Source: Desulfarculus sp. (GTDB lineage: Bacteria; Desulfobacterota; Desulfarculia; Desulfarculales; Desulfarculaceae). Taken from it: a DNA stretch of 48,113 nt. Under the pieces are notes generated by a model. The model was given only the letters and a program-made list of their open reading frames with translations. It made no database searches and had not been told where the DNA came from. Shown here one piece after another: positions 8,423-19,673 of this stretch; positions within the stretch are counted from its first letter, which is position 1, and every line of letters starts with the position of its first letter. Where the stretch lies: positions 1 to 48,113 of the forward strand of contig JACRDC010000113.1 in NCBI GenBank assembly GCA_016218705.1. The letters run 5' to 3'. Position numbers and translations under genes: made by a program.

Positions 8423-8518
8423 CTACGAAAACCGGGTGCAGCCCCGCGGCGGAAGCCGCCGTCAACGGCCACGGCGAAAGCCCCAACCGACCCGTTATCG
8501 CCCGCCGCGGCTCGCGGC

Positions 8519-9604
8519 TCAGGCCCCCGAGGCCTTGAGCGCCTCGGCCTGGAAGTGGGAGATCAGGGGCGGGATCAGTTCGGAGAGGTCCCCCTCCATG
8601 ATGTATTCCAGCTTGTAGAGGGTCAGCCCGATGCGGTGATCGCTGACCCGGCCCTGGGGGTAGTTGTAGGTGCGTATGCGCTCGGAGCGGTCGCCGCTGC
8701 CCACCTGGCTCTTGCGGGAGGCGGCCTCGGCGGCCTGCTGGGCCTGAATCTTGGCGTCCAACAGACGCGAGGCCAGCACCTTCATGGCCTTGGCGCGGTT
8801 CTTGTGCTGGGAGCGCTCGTCCTGGCAGGTGACCACCACGCCGGAGGGCAGGTGGGTCAGGCGCACGGCCGAGTCGGTGGTGTTGACGTGCTGGCCGCCG
8901 GCCCCGGTGGAGCGGTAGAAGTCCACGCGCAGGTCCTCGGGGCGGATGTCCACCTCCACCTCGTCGGCCTCGGGCAGCACCGCCACGGTGACAGCCGAGG
9001 TGTGGATGCGCCCCTGGCTCTCGGTGACCGGCACGCGTTGCACGCGGTGCACGCCGGACTCGTACTTGAGCTGGCTGTAGGCCCCCTGGCCGGAGATCAT
9101 GGCGATGACCTCCTTGAAGCCGCCGTTGGCCGATTCCGAGCTGCTCATGATCTCGGTCTTCCAGCGCTTGAGCTCGGCGTAGCGCAGGTACATGCGAAGA
9201 AGCTCGGCGGCGAACAGGGCCGCCTCCTCGCCGCCGGTGCCGGCGCGTATCTCCAGCAGCACGTTCTTGTCGTCGTTGGGGTCCTTGGGCAACAGGAGCA
9301 GTTGCAGCTCATGCTCCAACTGGGGCAGGCGCGTACAGGCGGCTTCCACCTCGGCCTTGGCCATCTCGGCCATCTCGGGGTCGGGGTCCTTGGCCAGCTC
9401 GCGGTTCTCGGCCAGCTCGGCCTCCAGGCGGCGGTGCTCGCGGAAGGTGTCCACCAACTGCCGCAGGTCGGCGTGGTCCTTGGCCACCTTCTGGTAGGCC
9501 TCGTTGTCGGCCAGGACCTTGGGGTCGGCCAGGCGGTCCTCCAGCTCCTGGTAGCGCGTCTCCACTTCCGTGAGTTTGTTGCTGAGCAAATGGTTAAGGG
9601 ACAT
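8519..9604 (-). CDS. prfA: Peptide chain release factor 1
   Basis: A 361-residue class I release factor for UAA and UAG stop codons (E. coli RF1 has 360). The GGQ motif is at residues 236-238 within [18 protein letters not shown]. The tripeptide PVT in [15 protein letters not shown] is the RF1-type codon-recognition element, as opposed to SPF in RF2. There is no internal frameshift site, consistent with RF1. It is followed by prmC, which modifies its GGQ glutamine, and preceded by the DUF1385 gene, with rpmE and rho further upstream, a gene order familiar from many bacteria. Confidence 0.97.
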   Translation of the reverse strand: MSLNHLLSNKLTEVETRYQELEDRLADPKVLADNEAYQKVAKDHADLRQLVDTFREHRRLEAELAENRELAKDPDPEMAEMAKAEVEAACTRLPQLEHELQLLLLPKDPNDDKNVLLEIRAGTGGEEAALFAAELLRMYLRYAELKRWKTEIMSSSESANGGFKEVIAMISGQGAYSQLKYESGVHRVQRVPVTESQGRIHTSAVTVAVLPEADEVEVDIRPEDLRVDFYRSTGAGGQHVNTTDSAVRLTHLPSGVVVTCQDERSQHKNRAKAMKVLASRLLDAKIQAQQAAEAASRKSQVGSGDRSERIRTYNYPQGRVSDHRIGLTLYKLEYIMEGDLSELIPPLISHFQAEALKASGA

Positions 9605-9655
9605 GGGCTGTGCCGGCCTGACTAGAAGGGGTTGGTTAGCTATTGGCTATTGGCG

Positions 9656-9735
9656 AAAAGCTTGGCATTGCATCCCTGCGCTTTTCGGCGGGCCATCCTT
9701 GGCCCGCCCAGCAGGCTGTTGGGAAACAGCCTGCT
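9656..9735. repeat. Palindromic repeat and hairpins between DUF1385 and prfA
   Basis: AAAAGCTTGGC...GCGCTTTTCGGCGGGCCAT (9656-9696) matches 3286-3326. Two stems follow: GGCGGGCCA/TGGCCCGCC (9687-9708) and AGCAGGCTGTT/AACAGCCTGCT (9710-9735). The last one overlaps the DUF1385 stop and could attenuate transcription into prfA. Confidence 0.7.
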
Positions 9736-10672
9736 AGAGGCAAGACAGCGAGGGCTCGTCGCCCTCGGCGGTGCAGACGGCGGCCCTAAGGGCCGTGAGC
9801 GCTATCTCGATCTGGCCGTCGTCGGGCTCGCGGGTGGTGAGCCTTTGCATCTGCAAGCCCGGCCACAACAAGAGGCTCCAGAAGCCCTGGCCACCCTTTT
9901 TCCCGGCCAGGCGGATCACCTCGTAGGAGATGCCGGCGATGGGCAGCATCAAGAGCACCTTGAGGCCGATCTGGGCCGCCTGGTTGAGCACCGTGCTCTG
10001 GGAGAAGCGCGGCAGCCAGGGGAAGACCAGGGTGAAGACCAGCATGGAGACCACCAGCACCACCAGCAAAAAGGCCGTGCCGCAGCGGGGGTGCAGGCGC
10101 GAATAGCGCCTGGCGTTGGCCACGGTCAGCTCCTCGCCGGCCTCGAAGCAGTAGATGCTCTTGTGCTCGGCCCCGTGGTACTCAAAAACGCGCTGGATGT
10201 CCCTCATGCGCGAGATGAGCCACAGGTAGGCCACGAAGAGCGCCACCTTGATGACCCCGTCGGTGAGGTGGAACCACAGGCTCATCTCGTCGAAGGCCAG
10301 GGCCTTGAGCTTGCCCAGCCACAGGGACAACAGATGGGGCAGGGCCACGAAGAGCCCCAGGCCGAAGACCACGGCCACCACCATGGTGAGCGCCAAGGCC
10401 CAGGAACCCATGGGGGTGTCGTCTTCCTCCAGGGCCTGGTTGGCCGAGAAGGACAGGGCCTTGAGCCCGTGCACCAGGGTCTCGAAGAGCACCACCGGGC
10501 CGCGCAGGAAGGGCCAAGCCAGGAAGGGCAGGCTCTCCGACAGGGGCCGGAAGGGGTCGTTCTTGACCACCACGGCGCCCGAGGGCCGGCGCACGGCCAC
10601 GCACAGCCGCCGGGGGGCCTTCATCATGACCCCCTCGATCACCGCCTGTCCGCCGACGTTGGGAGGGCTCAT
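9734..10672 (-). CDS. DUF1385 membrane protein (YqhQ-like)
   Basis: A 312-residue protein with the DUF1385 signature GGQAVIEGVMMKAP at its N-terminus and several hydrophobic segments. A YHGAEHKSIYCFEAG region (about residue 165-180) and HPRCGTAFLLVV are also typical. The family is conserved next to rpmE and prfA in many bacteria but has no established function; a membrane-associated metal-binding role is often suggested from the His and Cys residues. The rpmE gene is 21 bases upstream, so co-transcription is likely. The start at 10672 gives the normal family N-terminus. Confidence 0.9.
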   Translation of the reverse strand: MSPPNVGGQAVIEGVMMKAPRRLCVAVRRPSGAVVVKNDPFRPLSESLPFLAWPFLRGPVVLFETLVHGLKALSFSANQALEEDDTPMGSWALALTMVVAVVFGLGLFVALPHLLSLWLGKLKALAFDEMSLWFHLTDGVIKVALFVAYLWLISRMRDIQRVFEYHGAEHKSIYCFEAGEELTVANARRYSRLHPRCGTAFLLVVLVVSMLVFTLVFPWLPRFSQSTVLNQAAQIGLKVLLMLPIAGISYEVIRLAGKKGGQGFWSLLLWPGLQMQRLTTREPDDGQIEIALTALRAAVCTAEGDEPSLSCL

Positions 10673-10693
10673 ACCTGCCGGCCCGTCCGTGGC

Positions 10694-10960
10694 CTAGGCT
10701 TCGCCCTCGGCCTTGGCGCGGCGCTCGGCCTCGAGCTCGTCGGCCTTGCCCTTGTACTTGTCCAGATGGCTGTATTTCTTGTAGAAACGCTCCACGCGCC
10801 CAGCGGTGTCCACCAGCTTCTGCTTACCGGTGAAGAAGGGATGGCACTGGGAGCAGATTTCCACGCGAATCTCGCCCTTGGTGGAACCGGCCTCGAACTC
10901 GTTGCCACAGGCGCAACGCACCTTGACCGGCTGGTATTTGGGATGGATGCCCTCTTTCAT
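10694..10960 (-). CDS. rpmE: 50S ribosomal protein L31, zinc-binding type
   Basis: An 88-residue large-subunit protein with the zinc-ribbon cysteines of the C+ form (VRCACGN and ICSQCHPF). The core [19 protein letters not shown] and [21 protein letters not shown] is standard. A charged C-terminal extension ([15 protein letters not shown]) makes it slightly longer than the usual 66-72 residues. It lies between rho and the DUF1385 gene, the common rho-rpmE arrangement. Presence of the zinc ligands implies that this copy is the zinc-replete form; no Zn-free paralogue is seen in the window. Confidence 0.97.
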   Translation of the reverse strand: MKEGIHPKYQPVKVRCACGNEFEAGSTKGEIRVEICSQCHPFFTGKQKLVDTAGRVERFYKKYSHLDKYKGKADELEAERRAKAEGEA

Positions 10961-11045
10961 GACTTAGGTCTCCTACGGGGAACTTGGGGTAGCCATCAAG
11001 TATAACCCCGCTCCCTGGTTTTGCAATATGTGACGCGCTAGCGGC

Positions 11046-12386
11046 CTACCTGCTCATGGAGTCCAGGAAGTCGTGGTTGCTCTTGGTGCCGTGCAGCTTC
11101 TCCAGCAAGAATTCCATGGAGTCCACGGCGGTCAAGGGCCCCAGGAGCTTGCGCAGTATCCAGATGCGGTTCAGGTCGGCCTCGGGCAGCAGGAGCTCCT
11201 CCTTGCGGGTGCCGGAGCGGTTGATGTCTATGGCCGGGAAGACGCGCTTGTCGCTGAGCTTGCGGTCCAGATGTATCTCCATGTTGCCGGTGCCCTTGAA
11301 CTCCTCGAAGATCACCTCGTCCATGCGGCTGCCGGTCTCGATCAGCGCCGTGGCGATGATGGTCAGGCTGCCGCCGTCCTCGATGTTGCGGGCGGCGCCA
11401 AAGAATCGCTTGGGCCGGTGCAGGGCGTTAGAGTCCACGCCGCCGGAGAGAATCTTGCCGCTGGGGGGCACCACGGTGTTGTAGGCCCGGGCCAGGCGGG
11501 TGATGGAGTCCAAGAGGATGACCACGTCGCGCTTGTGCTCCACCAGGCGCTTGGCCTTTTCGATGACCATCTCGGCCACCTGCACGTGGCGCTGGGCCGG
11601 CTCGTCGAAGGTGGAGGAGATGACCTCGCCCTTGACCGAGCGCTGCATGTCGGTGACTTCCTCGGGGCGCTCGTCAATCAAGAGCACGATGAGCACCACC
11701 TCGGGGTGGTTGGCGGCCAGCGAGTTGGCGATGTTTTGCAAGAGCATGGTCTTGCCGGTCCGCGGCGGGGCCACGATCAGCCCGCGCTGGCCCTTGCCGA
11801 TGGGCGTCATGAGGTCCATGACCCGGGCGGAGTAGTTCTTGGGCTGGGTCTCCACCTCCAGGACGAAGCGCTCCTCGGGGTACAGGGGCACCAAGTTGTC
11901 GAAGAGTATCTTGTCGCGGGCGACCTCCGGGGCCTCCATGTTGATGGATTCCACCTTCAGCAGCGCGAAGTAGCGCTCGCCCTCCTTGGGGGGGCGTATC
12001 TGCCCGGAGATGGTGTCGCCGGTGCGCAGGTTGAAGCGGCGTATCTGGCTGGGGGAGACGTAGATGTCGTCCGGTCCGGGCAGGTAGTTGTAGTCCGGCG
12101 CGCGCAAAAAGCCGAAGCCGTCGGGTAGTATCTCCAGCACGCCCTCGCCGTAGATGGCGCCGTTGCGCTCGGCCTGGGCGGTCAGGAGGGCGAAGATCAG
12201 CTCCTGTCGCCTCAGTCCCGCCGCGCCCTCGATGGAAAGCTCCTTGGCCAGGCCGGTCAGCTCGGCGATGGGCTTTTCCTTGAGTTCCACGATGTTCATG
12301 CTGCCGCCGGTCTCGCCCAACTCACGTTTGGGGCCGCGGGCGTTCTTCTTCTCGGGGTTCTTGGGCTTGTTGTTGTTTTCGTTCAT
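11046..12386 (-). CDS. rho: Transcription termination factor Rho
   Basis: A 446-residue hexameric RNA-dependent ATPase (E. coli Rho has 419). It has an N-terminal Rho_N helical domain (about 30-75), a cold-shock-like RNA-binding domain (about 80-155) with GFGFLRAP, and a RecA-like motor with P-loop [15 protein letters not shown]. The ATG at 12386 gives a 29-residue Asn/Lys-rich leader ([14 protein letters not shown]). A second ATG at 12299 would start directly at the Rho_N domain. A longer frame upstream is GC-rich noise. A 241-bp leader region separates it from coaE and carries a good -10 box, so autoregulation through a leader is possible. Confidence 0.97.
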   Translation of the reverse strand: MNENNNKPKNPEKKNARGPKRELGETGGSMNIVELKEKPIAELTGLAKELSIEGAAGLRRQELIFALLTAQAERNGAIYGEGVLEILPDGFGFLRAPDYNYLPGPDDIYVSPSQIRRFNLRTGDTISGQIRPPKEGERYFALLKVESINMEAPEVARDKILFDNLVPLYPEERFVLEVETQPKNYSARVMDLMTPIGKGQRGLIVAPPRTGKTMLLQNIANSLAANHPEVVLIVLLIDERPEEVTDMQRSVKGEVISSTFDEPAQRHVQVAEMVIEKAKRLVEHKRDVVILLDSITRLARAYNTVVPPSGKILSGGVDSNALHRPKRFFGAARNIEDGGSLTIIATALIETGSRMDEVIFEEFKGTGNMEIHLDRKLSDKRVFPAIDINRSGTRKEELLLPEADLNRIWILRKLLGPLTAVDSMEFLLEKLHGTKSNHDFLDSMSR

Positions 12387-12627
12387 GATTGTCTTGCTAT
12401 TGAGGATTAGGGGAATGCCACCACAAGGAACCTGGGTTCCGGTGACTTGGGCCAGGCCCCGCCATGGGGCCGGGCGCGTCCAATATATGGAACGGCCAAT
12501 GCCAGGGGAAAGGGTATGGGTATCGCTGGATGCCGCACCAGAGGAGGGTTTGGGGGGATTATAGTCTAACGCCTTGCGGAAACCCAGCGCCCTCCTGACC
12601 ACAGGGGCCCCGCTGGCAATTTGGATA
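12387..12627. other. rho leader region
   Basis: A non-coding gap between coaE and rho. It contains a candidate promoter -10 (see 12558-12563) and several short GC stems, but no gene. Confidence 0.5.
12558..12563 (-). promoter_or_regulatory. rho: Candidate -10 box for rho
   Basis: A perfect TATAAT on the minus strand lies 171 bases upstream of the rho ATG. The -35 region 17 bases away (TGGGTT) is poor. A long leader would fit autoregulated rho genes. Weak evidence. Confidence 0.4.
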
Positions 12628-13266
12628 TTAATTGGGGTCAGTCAATTTCCGGCTGGAATCGGTTTCGGCCAGCGCGCGTAGTTGCGACCAGACTGCCTTG
12701 ACCTGCTTGTGAGTCTCGGCCAAGCCGCCGGAATTGTCAACCACAAATTGGGCTTTGGCGCGCTTTTCTTCAATATCCATCTGGGCCTTCAGGGCCGCCT
12801 GGGCGGAGGCCCGGTTCACGCCGTCCCGGGCCATGAGCCGGGCCACCTGCGCTTCAGCCGGGGCGTAGACCAGCACCACGGCCTGGTAGCGCCCCTGCCA
12901 GTTGGTTTCGTAGAGCAGAGGCACGTCAATCAGGGCCACCCCACCGGGGTCCAGGGTCTCCAGGCGCTTAAGTTCAGCTTGCACTAGCTCGGCCACCCGG
13001 GGGTGCACGATGGCGTTGAGCCGGGCGCGGGCGGTCTCGTCGCCGAAGACCTTCTCGCGCAGGCCCCGGCGGTCCAGATCGCCCCGGGCGTCCAACACCC
13101 CGGGGCCGAAGGCAGCCACGATCTCATCGAAAGCCGGCGAGCCCGGCGCCACGGCCTGGCGGGCCAAGCGGTCGGTGTCCACCAGATGGGCGCCCAGATC
13201 CACGAACATCTGGGCCACCGTGGACTTGCCCGTGGCGATGCCGCCGGTGAGGCCCATGATGAGCAT
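12628..13266 (-). CDS. coaE: Dephospho-CoA kinase
   Basis: A 212-residue enzyme that phosphorylates the 3'-hydroxyl of dephospho-CoA, the last step of coenzyme A synthesis. The P-loop [12 protein letters not shown] is at residues 5-16, followed by the conserved [18 protein letters not shown] segment near residue 115 matches the substrate-binding lid region. The length is typical (E. coli has 206). Its ATG overlaps the stop of rluD as TGATG, so the two are translationally coupled. Confidence 0.95.
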   Translation of the reverse strand: MLIMGLTGGIATGKSTVAQMFVDLGAHLVDTDRLARQAVAPGSPAFDEIVAAFGPGVLDARGDLDRRGLREKVFGDETARARLNAIVHPRVAELVQAELKRLETLDPGGVALIDVPLLYETNWQGRYQAVVLVYAPAEAQVARLMARDGVNRASAQAALKAQMDIEEKRAKAQFVVDNSGGLAETHKQVKAVWSQLRALAETDSSRKLTDPN

Positions 13267-14258
13267 CAGTGCTCCATCTCCACCAGCGCCCGCAACACCT
13301 GGCGAAAGTCCTCCGGCAGGGGCGCGGTGATTTCCAGGCGCTGGCCGCTGATGGGGTGATCGAAGGCCAAGCTAACAGCGTGCAGCATCTGGCGGCCGGC
13401 GGCCCCGAGCGCCGCCCCGGCTGCGCCGGGCAGGGCGCGCCGCGCCCTGCGGCCGCCGTAGACCGCGTCGCCCAGCACCGGAAAGCCGGCCTCGGAGAGA
13501 TGCACCCTGATCTGGTGGGTACGGCCGGTGGCGATCTGCACCCTTAAAAGGCTCACGCCGGCGGGCGGGAAGCGGCGCGCCACCCGCCAGTGGGAGCGCG
13601 CGGCCTTGGTGTGGCTGCCCTGGCTGGACATGCGCTTGCGGTCCTGGGGGTGGCGGCCGATGGCGGTCTGCACGCGGCCCATGGCTGGCGGTTGGCCCCA
13701 GACCAGGGCCAGGTATTCCTTGCGCACGTGGCCAGCGGCAAAGGCCGCCACCAGGGCGCGGTGGGTCTGGTCATCCTTGGCGGCCACCAGGGCGCCGCTG
13801 GTGTCCTTGTCCAGGCGGTGCACGATGCCCGGCCGAAGTTTGCCGCCCACCCCGGCCAGATCGCCGCAGTGGTGCAGGAGGCCGTGCACCAGGGTGCCCT
13901 GTCCGTGGCCGGGCGAGGGGTGCACCACCACGCCCGGGGCCTTGTTGACCACGATGAGGTGGGCGTCCTCGAAGAGCACCCACAGGTCCATGGCCTGGGG
14001 GATGAGCTCCAGGGGCTCGGGCTGGGGCAGGCTCACGGCCAGGTCCTCGCCGCCTTGCAGGCGCAGGGAGGCCTTGAGGGACCGGCCGGCCTGGGTGATG
14101 TCGCCCTGCTCGATGAGCCGTTGCACCTGGGCGCGGCTGAAGTCATCGCCCAGGAGCCGGCACAGGGCCTGGTCCAGGCGCTGGCCCCGGGCCTCGGCGG
14201 GCACCTTGAGGCGCAGTAGGGCGCCCAGGCCCTGGTCGCTGGAGGGGTTTTCTGACAA
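13266..14258 (-). CDS. rluD: RluD-type 23S rRNA pseudouridine synthase
   Basis: A 330-residue RluA-family enzyme. An S4 RNA-binding domain (about 26-90) precedes the catalytic domain, which carries HRLDKDTSG at residues 147-155 with D150 as catalytic aspartate. The S4 domain and length fit the RluD branch (helix 69 pseudouridines) better than RluA, which lacks S4, although RluC is hard to exclude by eye. The start is TTG at 14258, supported by AGGGGAA upstream. A Gly/Ala/Arg-rich insertion (RRARRALPGAAGAALGAAG) lies near residue 275. The gene overlaps coaE downstream. Confidence 0.88.
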   Translation of the reverse strand: MSENPSSDQGLGALLRLKVPAEARGQRLDQALCRLLGDDFSRAQVQRLIEQGDITQAGRSLKASLRLQGGEDLAVSLPQPEPLELIPQAMDLWVLFEDAHLIVVNKAPGVVVHPSPGHGQGTLVHGLLHHCGDLAGVGGKLRPGIVHRLDKDTSGALVAAKDDQTHRALVAAFAAGHVRKEYLALVWGQPPAMGRVQTAIGRHPQDRKRMSSQGSHTKAARSHWRVARRFPPAGVSLLRVQIATGRTHQIRVHLSEAGFPVLGDAVYGGRRARRALPGAAGAALGAAGRQMLHAVSLAFDHPISGQRLEITAPLPEDFRQVLRALVEMEH

Positions 14259-14282
14259 TTGCGGGCTATTCCCCTAGGGGGA

Positions 14283-14765
14283 TCAGGCGTAGAAGATGCC
14301 TTCCACCTCGGCTGTGATGGTCTCCTCGCTGGCCTGGCGGGCGATGGAGATTTCCTTGACCAAGAGGCTGCGGGCGGTGTCCAGCATCTTGCGTTCGCCG
14401 AAGGAGAGGTCCTTGTCCAGCTTGAGCAAAAAGAGGTCGCGCAATACCTGGGCCACCTCGAAGACCGAGCCGGTCTTGATCTTCTTCATGTAGTCGCGGT
14501 AGCGGCGGTTCCAGGTCTGGTTCTCAATGATTACGTCGTGGTCCTTGAGGATGGCGTAGACCTGGGGCACTTCCTTGGCGCCGATCACCGGCCTCAGACC
14601 CACGTTGTCGGCGTTGTCGGTGGGGATCATGATGATCATTTCGTTGTCGAGGATGCGCAGGATGTAGAAGGACTGCTCGGCGCCGCCGATATGGCGCTGC
14701 TCCACCGACTCGATCATGCCCACGCCGTGGGCGGGATACACGGCAAGCTGACCCACCCTAAACAT
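14283..14765 (-). CDS. CarD/CdnL-family RNA polymerase-binding regulator
   Basis: A 160-residue protein. An N-terminal Tudor-like RNA-polymerase-binding domain (about 1-60, FRVGQLAVYPAHGVGMIESVE) is followed by a helical DNA-binding domain with the family signature NQTWNRRYRDYMKKIKTG near 82-99. CdnL/CarD proteins stabilise open complexes at housekeeping promoters, rRNA promoters in particular. The gene has its own strong sigma-70-type promoter with an overlapping palindrome and is insulated from hppA by a terminator, so it appears to be an independent unit that may read into rluD-coaE. Confidence 0.93.
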   Translation of the reverse strand: MFRVGQLAVYPAHGVGMIESVEQRHIGGAEQSFYILRILDNEMIIMIPTDNADNVGLRPVIGAKEVPQVYAILKDHDVIIENQTWNRRYRDYMKKIKTGSVFEVAQVLRDLFLLKLDKDLSFGERKMLDTARSLLVKEISIARQASEETITAEVEGIFYA

Positions 14766-14815
14766 AAGGCGTCCCCGCTGAAAAAAGTGCCCGATAACAC
14801 CTTGAATGAATTTCT

Positions 14816-14843
14816 ATTTTACCAATTGTCACCTTGTTGTCAA
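14816..14843 (-). promoter_or_regulatory. Strong sigma-70-type promoter for carD
   Basis: On the minus strand TTGACA (14838-14843) is followed after 16 bases by TAAAAT (14816-14821). That is 6/6 and 5/6 matches, with an AT-rich spacer in a GC-rich genome. The predicted leader is about 44 nucleotides. Confidence 0.75.
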
Positions 14844-14846
14844 CAA
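14834..14846. promoter_or_regulatory. Palindrome overlapping the carD -35 box
   Basis: TTGTTG-T-CAACAA is a perfect 6-bp inverted repeat centred on the -35 hexamer, a position suited to a repressor operator. No regulator can be named. Confidence 0.45.
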
Positions 14847-14881
14847 CAAAAGGCCTTTGGCGTCCCTCCTGGCGCAAAGAA

Positions 14882-14914
14882 GAAGGCCGGCGGAGGGTCG
14901 CTCCGCCGGCCTTC
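14882..14914 (-). terminator. Intrinsic terminator of hppA
   Basis: A perfect 14-bp stem GAAGGCCGGCGGAG / CTCCGCCGGCCTTC with a 5-base loop, followed on the minus strand by TTCTTTG. It lies about 25 bases after the hppA stop. Confidence 0.85.
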
Positions 14915-14939
14915 GCGGGGCCAGGTCAGATGGCGGTCA

Positions 14940-16994
<2,055 letters not shown>

Positions 16995-17032
16995 CTCTCC
17001 TCCGTTAAAAGGGTCTTACTGAAACCCAGTTA

Positions 17033-17653
17033 CTAAATTGATGAAACCTCTTTCCTCAATCCCCTCGCGTTGTATTTGTTCATGGCCGCCGTGGCTCCCA
17101 AGGCCACGATGACCTCCAGGCAGTCGGCGGCCTCGTTCACCGCCTGTTGGATCGTCTCGCGCTGGTCGGCGTAGAAGCCGCTCAACACGTAATCCTCCAC
17201 CGCCTCGCCGAACCGCGGCCGGCCGATGCCCACCTTGAGGCGCAGGAACCGGCCGCTGTGCAGGTGCGCAAGCAGGGAAGCCACCCCCTTGTGCCCGCCG
17301 GCGCCACCCCCGGTGGCCACCTTCAGGCGGCCTGGCTCCAGGTCCAGGTCATCATGCACCACCACCACCCGCTCTAGCGGCAGATCGAAGTAGCCCATTA
17401 TGCCCTGGGCGGCCTGGCCGCTCAAGTTCATATAGGTCTGGGGCTGGGCCATTATTACCTTGCGCCCAGCCAGGCGTCCCTCGCTCCACAAGCTGGAGTG
17501 CCCCCGCCGAGTCAGGGACACGCCCAGGCGCCGCGCCAGTTCCGCCACCACCATGAAACCCAGGTTGTGGCGGGTTTCCGCGTATTGCGGCCCGGGGTTG
17601 CCCAGGCCCAACACCAGGACCGGGCCCGCGGGCAGACCCTCGTCCCTGGTCAA
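17033..17653 (-). CDS. pth: Peptidyl-tRNA hydrolase
   Basis: About 206 residues. It recycles tRNA by cleaving peptidyl-tRNA esters. LVLGLGNPGPQYAETRHNLGF contains the conserved Asn and catalytic His (TRHN), MAQPQTYMNLSG is the second motif, and VHDDLDLEPG carries the catalytic Asp. The GGGAGGHKGVASL loop is also present. The start is uncertain: the only reasonable codon is TTG at 17653, six bases after the rplY stop, giving 13 residues before the first strand. The gene lies directly after rplY, the common Ctc-Pth order, and is probably translated from the same message. Confidence 0.95.
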   Translation of the reverse strand: MTRDEGLPAGPVLVLGLGNPGPQYAETRHNLGFMVVAELARRLGVSLTRRGHSSLWSEGRLAGRKVIMAQPQTYMNLSGQAAQGIMGYFDLPLERVVVVHDDLDLEPGRLKVATGGGAGGHKGVASLLAHLHSGRFLRLKVGIGRPRFGEAVEDYVLSGFYADQRETIQQAVNEAADCLEVIVALGATAAMNKYNARGLRKEVSSI

Positions 17654-17659
17654 GTGACG

Positions 17660-18265
17660 TTACTCGCCGGCTTCGGCCTCGGCCTCGGCCCCGGCCGTGG
17701 CCTTGCCCTCGCTGGGCTCCACGCAGTGCACCACCACGTCGTTCTCGTCGTAGACCGCCTCCACGCCGGCGGGCAGTGGCAGGTCGGCCAGGTGGATGCC
17801 GTCGCCCAGGCCCAGGGCGCTTACGTCAATGGTTATGTTGCCGGGCAGGTCGCTCATGCGCCCGCGCAGCTTGAGGCTGTGCATGGCCGCCGTGAGCACG
17901 CCGCCCAGGCTGGCGCCCTTGGCGGTGCCGGTGAACTCCAGCGGCACCTCCAGGGTGATCTTCTGGTCGGACTTGACCTCGTAGAAGTCCACGTGCAGGA
18001 ACTTGCGGCCCATGTAGTCGGCCTGCAACTCGCGCAGCACCGCCATGCGGGGCTCCCCGCCGTCCACCTGCAAGGAGAGGAAGGCGGTGTCGCCGGTGAC
18101 CTGCCTGAGGACCTTCTCCAGGTCGTTCAGGGCCACGGTAAGGTTTTCGGCCGGGTGACCGGCGCTGTAGATGACAGCCGGGATCTGACCGGCGGCGCGC
18201 AGCTTGCGGGTCACGCTCTTGCCGCTGCCCGTCCGCGAGGCCGCCGAGAGAGGTATCTGTTCCAT
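17660..18265 (-). CDS. rplY: 50S ribosomal protein L25 (Ctc/TL5 type)
   Basis: A 201-residue 5S rRNA-binding protein. The N-terminal L25 barrel (about 1-95, with RKLRAAGQIPAVIYSAGH) is followed by the TL5/Ctc beta domain (about 96-185) with VPLEFTGTAKGASLGGVL. An acidic Ala/Glu tail closes the protein. E. coli L25 is the short 94-residue form; the longer form here is the general-stress Ctc type. The ATG at 18265 follows GGAGG. It is downstream of prs and upstream of pth, a classical gene order. Confidence 0.96.
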   Translation of the reverse strand: MEQIPLSAASRTGSGKSVTRKLRAAGQIPAVIYSAGHPAENLTVALNDLEKVLRQVTGDTAFLSLQVDGGEPRMAVLRELQADYMGRKFLHVDFYEVKSDQKITLEVPLEFTGTAKGASLGGVLTAAMHSLKLRGRMSDLPGNITIDVSALGLGDGIHLADLPLPAGVEAVYDENDVVVHCVEPSEGKATAGAEAEAEAGE

Positions 18266-18324
18266 GGTGTAAAATCGCCTCCAGCCGGTCGCGCCGATCC
18301 CGGCGCGACCTCTAAAGTCAGGGC

Positions 18325-18353
18325 ATGATAATGTAGTTTTTCACAAAAGGCAA
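18325..18353 (-). promoter_or_regulatory. Candidate promoter for rplY-pth
   Basis: TTGCCT (18348-18353 on the minus strand) and TATCAT (18325-18330) are separated by 17 bases in an AT-rich patch between prs and rplY. They match the consensus at 4/6 and 5/6 positions. Confidence 0.5.
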
Positions 18354-18385
18354 ATGTTTTCCCTCGCGGCCCGAAGGCACCAAGG

Positions 18386-19327
18386 TCAAACAAACAAGGA
18401 ACTTACCGAATCCTCCATGTGGATGCGGCGAATGGCCTCACCCAAAAGCCGGGCCACGGAGAGCGAGACGATCTTGCCGCTGGCCACGGCCGCCTCGCCC
18501 AGCGGCACGGTGTTGGTCACCACCACCCGGCTGATGGGGCTGTCCTTCAAACGCCCCACCGCCGGCCCGGAGAGCACGGCGTGGGTGGCGCAGGCCCACA
18601 CCTCGCTGGCCCCATGGTCCTTCAGGGCCTTGGCCGCCTCGGTGAGCGTGCCGGCGGTGTCTATCATGTCGTCCATGACCACCGCCAGCTTGCCCTGCAC
18701 CTCGCCGATGATGTTCATGGCCTTGGCCTCGTTGGCCCGCTCGCGGCGCTTGTCAATGATGGCCAGGCCGGCCTGCAGGCGCTTGGCGATGGCCCGGGCG
18801 CGCTCCACGCCGCCGGCGTCGGGGCTGACGATCACCGCCTCGCCGGTGAGGTGCTTGCGCAGATAATCCAGGATCACCGGCGCGGCGAAGAGGTGGTCCA
18901 CGGGGATGTTGAAGAAGCCGCCGATCTGGCCGGCGTGCAGGTCCAGGCACAGCACCCGCCCGGCCCCGGCGGTGGTCAGGAGGTCGGCCACCAGCTTGGC
19001 GGTGATGGGCACCCGGGGGGCCACCTTGCGGTCCTGGCGGGCATAGCCGTAGTAGGGGACTACCGCCGTCACCCGCCGGGCGCTACTGCGCTTGAAGGCG
19101 TCTATCATGATGAGCAGTTCCATCAGCGTGTCGTTGACCGGCGGGCTGGTGGACTGGATGACGAAGATGTCGGCCCCGCGCACGTTTTCGCCCAACTCCA
19201 CGAAGACCTCGCCGTCGCTGAAGCGGCGCACCACGGCCTGGCTGAGCGGAAGGTGCAGATAGTGGCAGATCTCCTCGGCTAAAAGCGGGTTGGAGTTGCC
19301 GGTGAATACCTTTAGCTTGTTGAACAT
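18386..19327 (-). CDS. prs: Ribose-phosphate pyrophosphokinase
   Basis: A 313-residue enzyme making PRPP from ribose 5-phosphate and ATP. It begins [17 protein letters not shown]. Visible motifs are [29 protein letters not shown] (ATP loop), [28 protein letters not shown] and the PRPP-binding [12 protein letters not shown]. The ATG at 19327 is preferred over one 13 codons upstream because it gives the standard N-terminus and AAGG lies upstream. It is flanked by tRNA-Gln upstream and rplY downstream, with spoVG and ispE before the tRNA. Confidence 0.97.
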   Translation of the reverse strand: MFNKLKVFTGNSNPLLAEEICHYLHLPLSQAVVRRFSDGEVFVELGENVRGADIFVIQSTSPPVNDTLMELLIMIDAFKRSSARRVTAVVPYYGYARQDRKVAPRVPITAKLVADLLTTAGAGRVLCLDLHAGQIGGFFNIPVDHLFAAPVILDYLRKHLTGEAVIVSPDAGGVERARAIAKRLQAGLAIIDKRRERANEAKAMNIIGEVQGKLAVVMDDMIDTAGTLTEAAKALKDHGASEVWACATHAVLSGPAVGRLKDSPISRVVVTNTVPLGEAAVASGKIVSLSVARLLGEAIRRIHMEDSVSSLFV

Positions 19328-19417
19328 GTGCCGATGCCTTGGGCGCCCGAAGCGGCGCTCCATCATTGCGCCCGCCTGGGGGGCAGTGTCTTCCCCCGGG
19401 CCGGGCCCGTGAAAAAT

Positions 19418-19492
19418 TGGCTGGGGTGGCAGGATTCGAACCTGCGAATGCGGGTTCCAAAGACCCGTGTCTTACCGCTTGACGACACCCCA
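19418..19492 (-). tRNA. tRNA-Gln (anticodon TTG)
   Basis: A 75-base cloverleaf on the minus strand. The acceptor pair is TGGGGTG/CACCCCA with discriminator G and an encoded CCA. The anticodon arm CGGGT-CTTTGGA-ACCCG reads TTG, and the T-arm is GCAGG-TTCGAAT-CCTGC. It lies between spoVG and prs, as it does in several deltaproteobacteria. Confidence 0.95.
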
Positions 19493-19673
19493 ACGCGGAC
19501 TTGGTTGTCACTCGGCCTGGGTCAATACCCCTGGCCGAAACCTACCCCGGGGGCCGCCTGACGGACTGCGCGGGCAAGAACAGGGCCCGCACCGGGGGAA
19601 GAGGCGCCACGCCTGGGCCGCCTCACGCTGACAAAAACTCTCGAACTGTCGCGCCGGCAGCTGGGGCAGGCTG

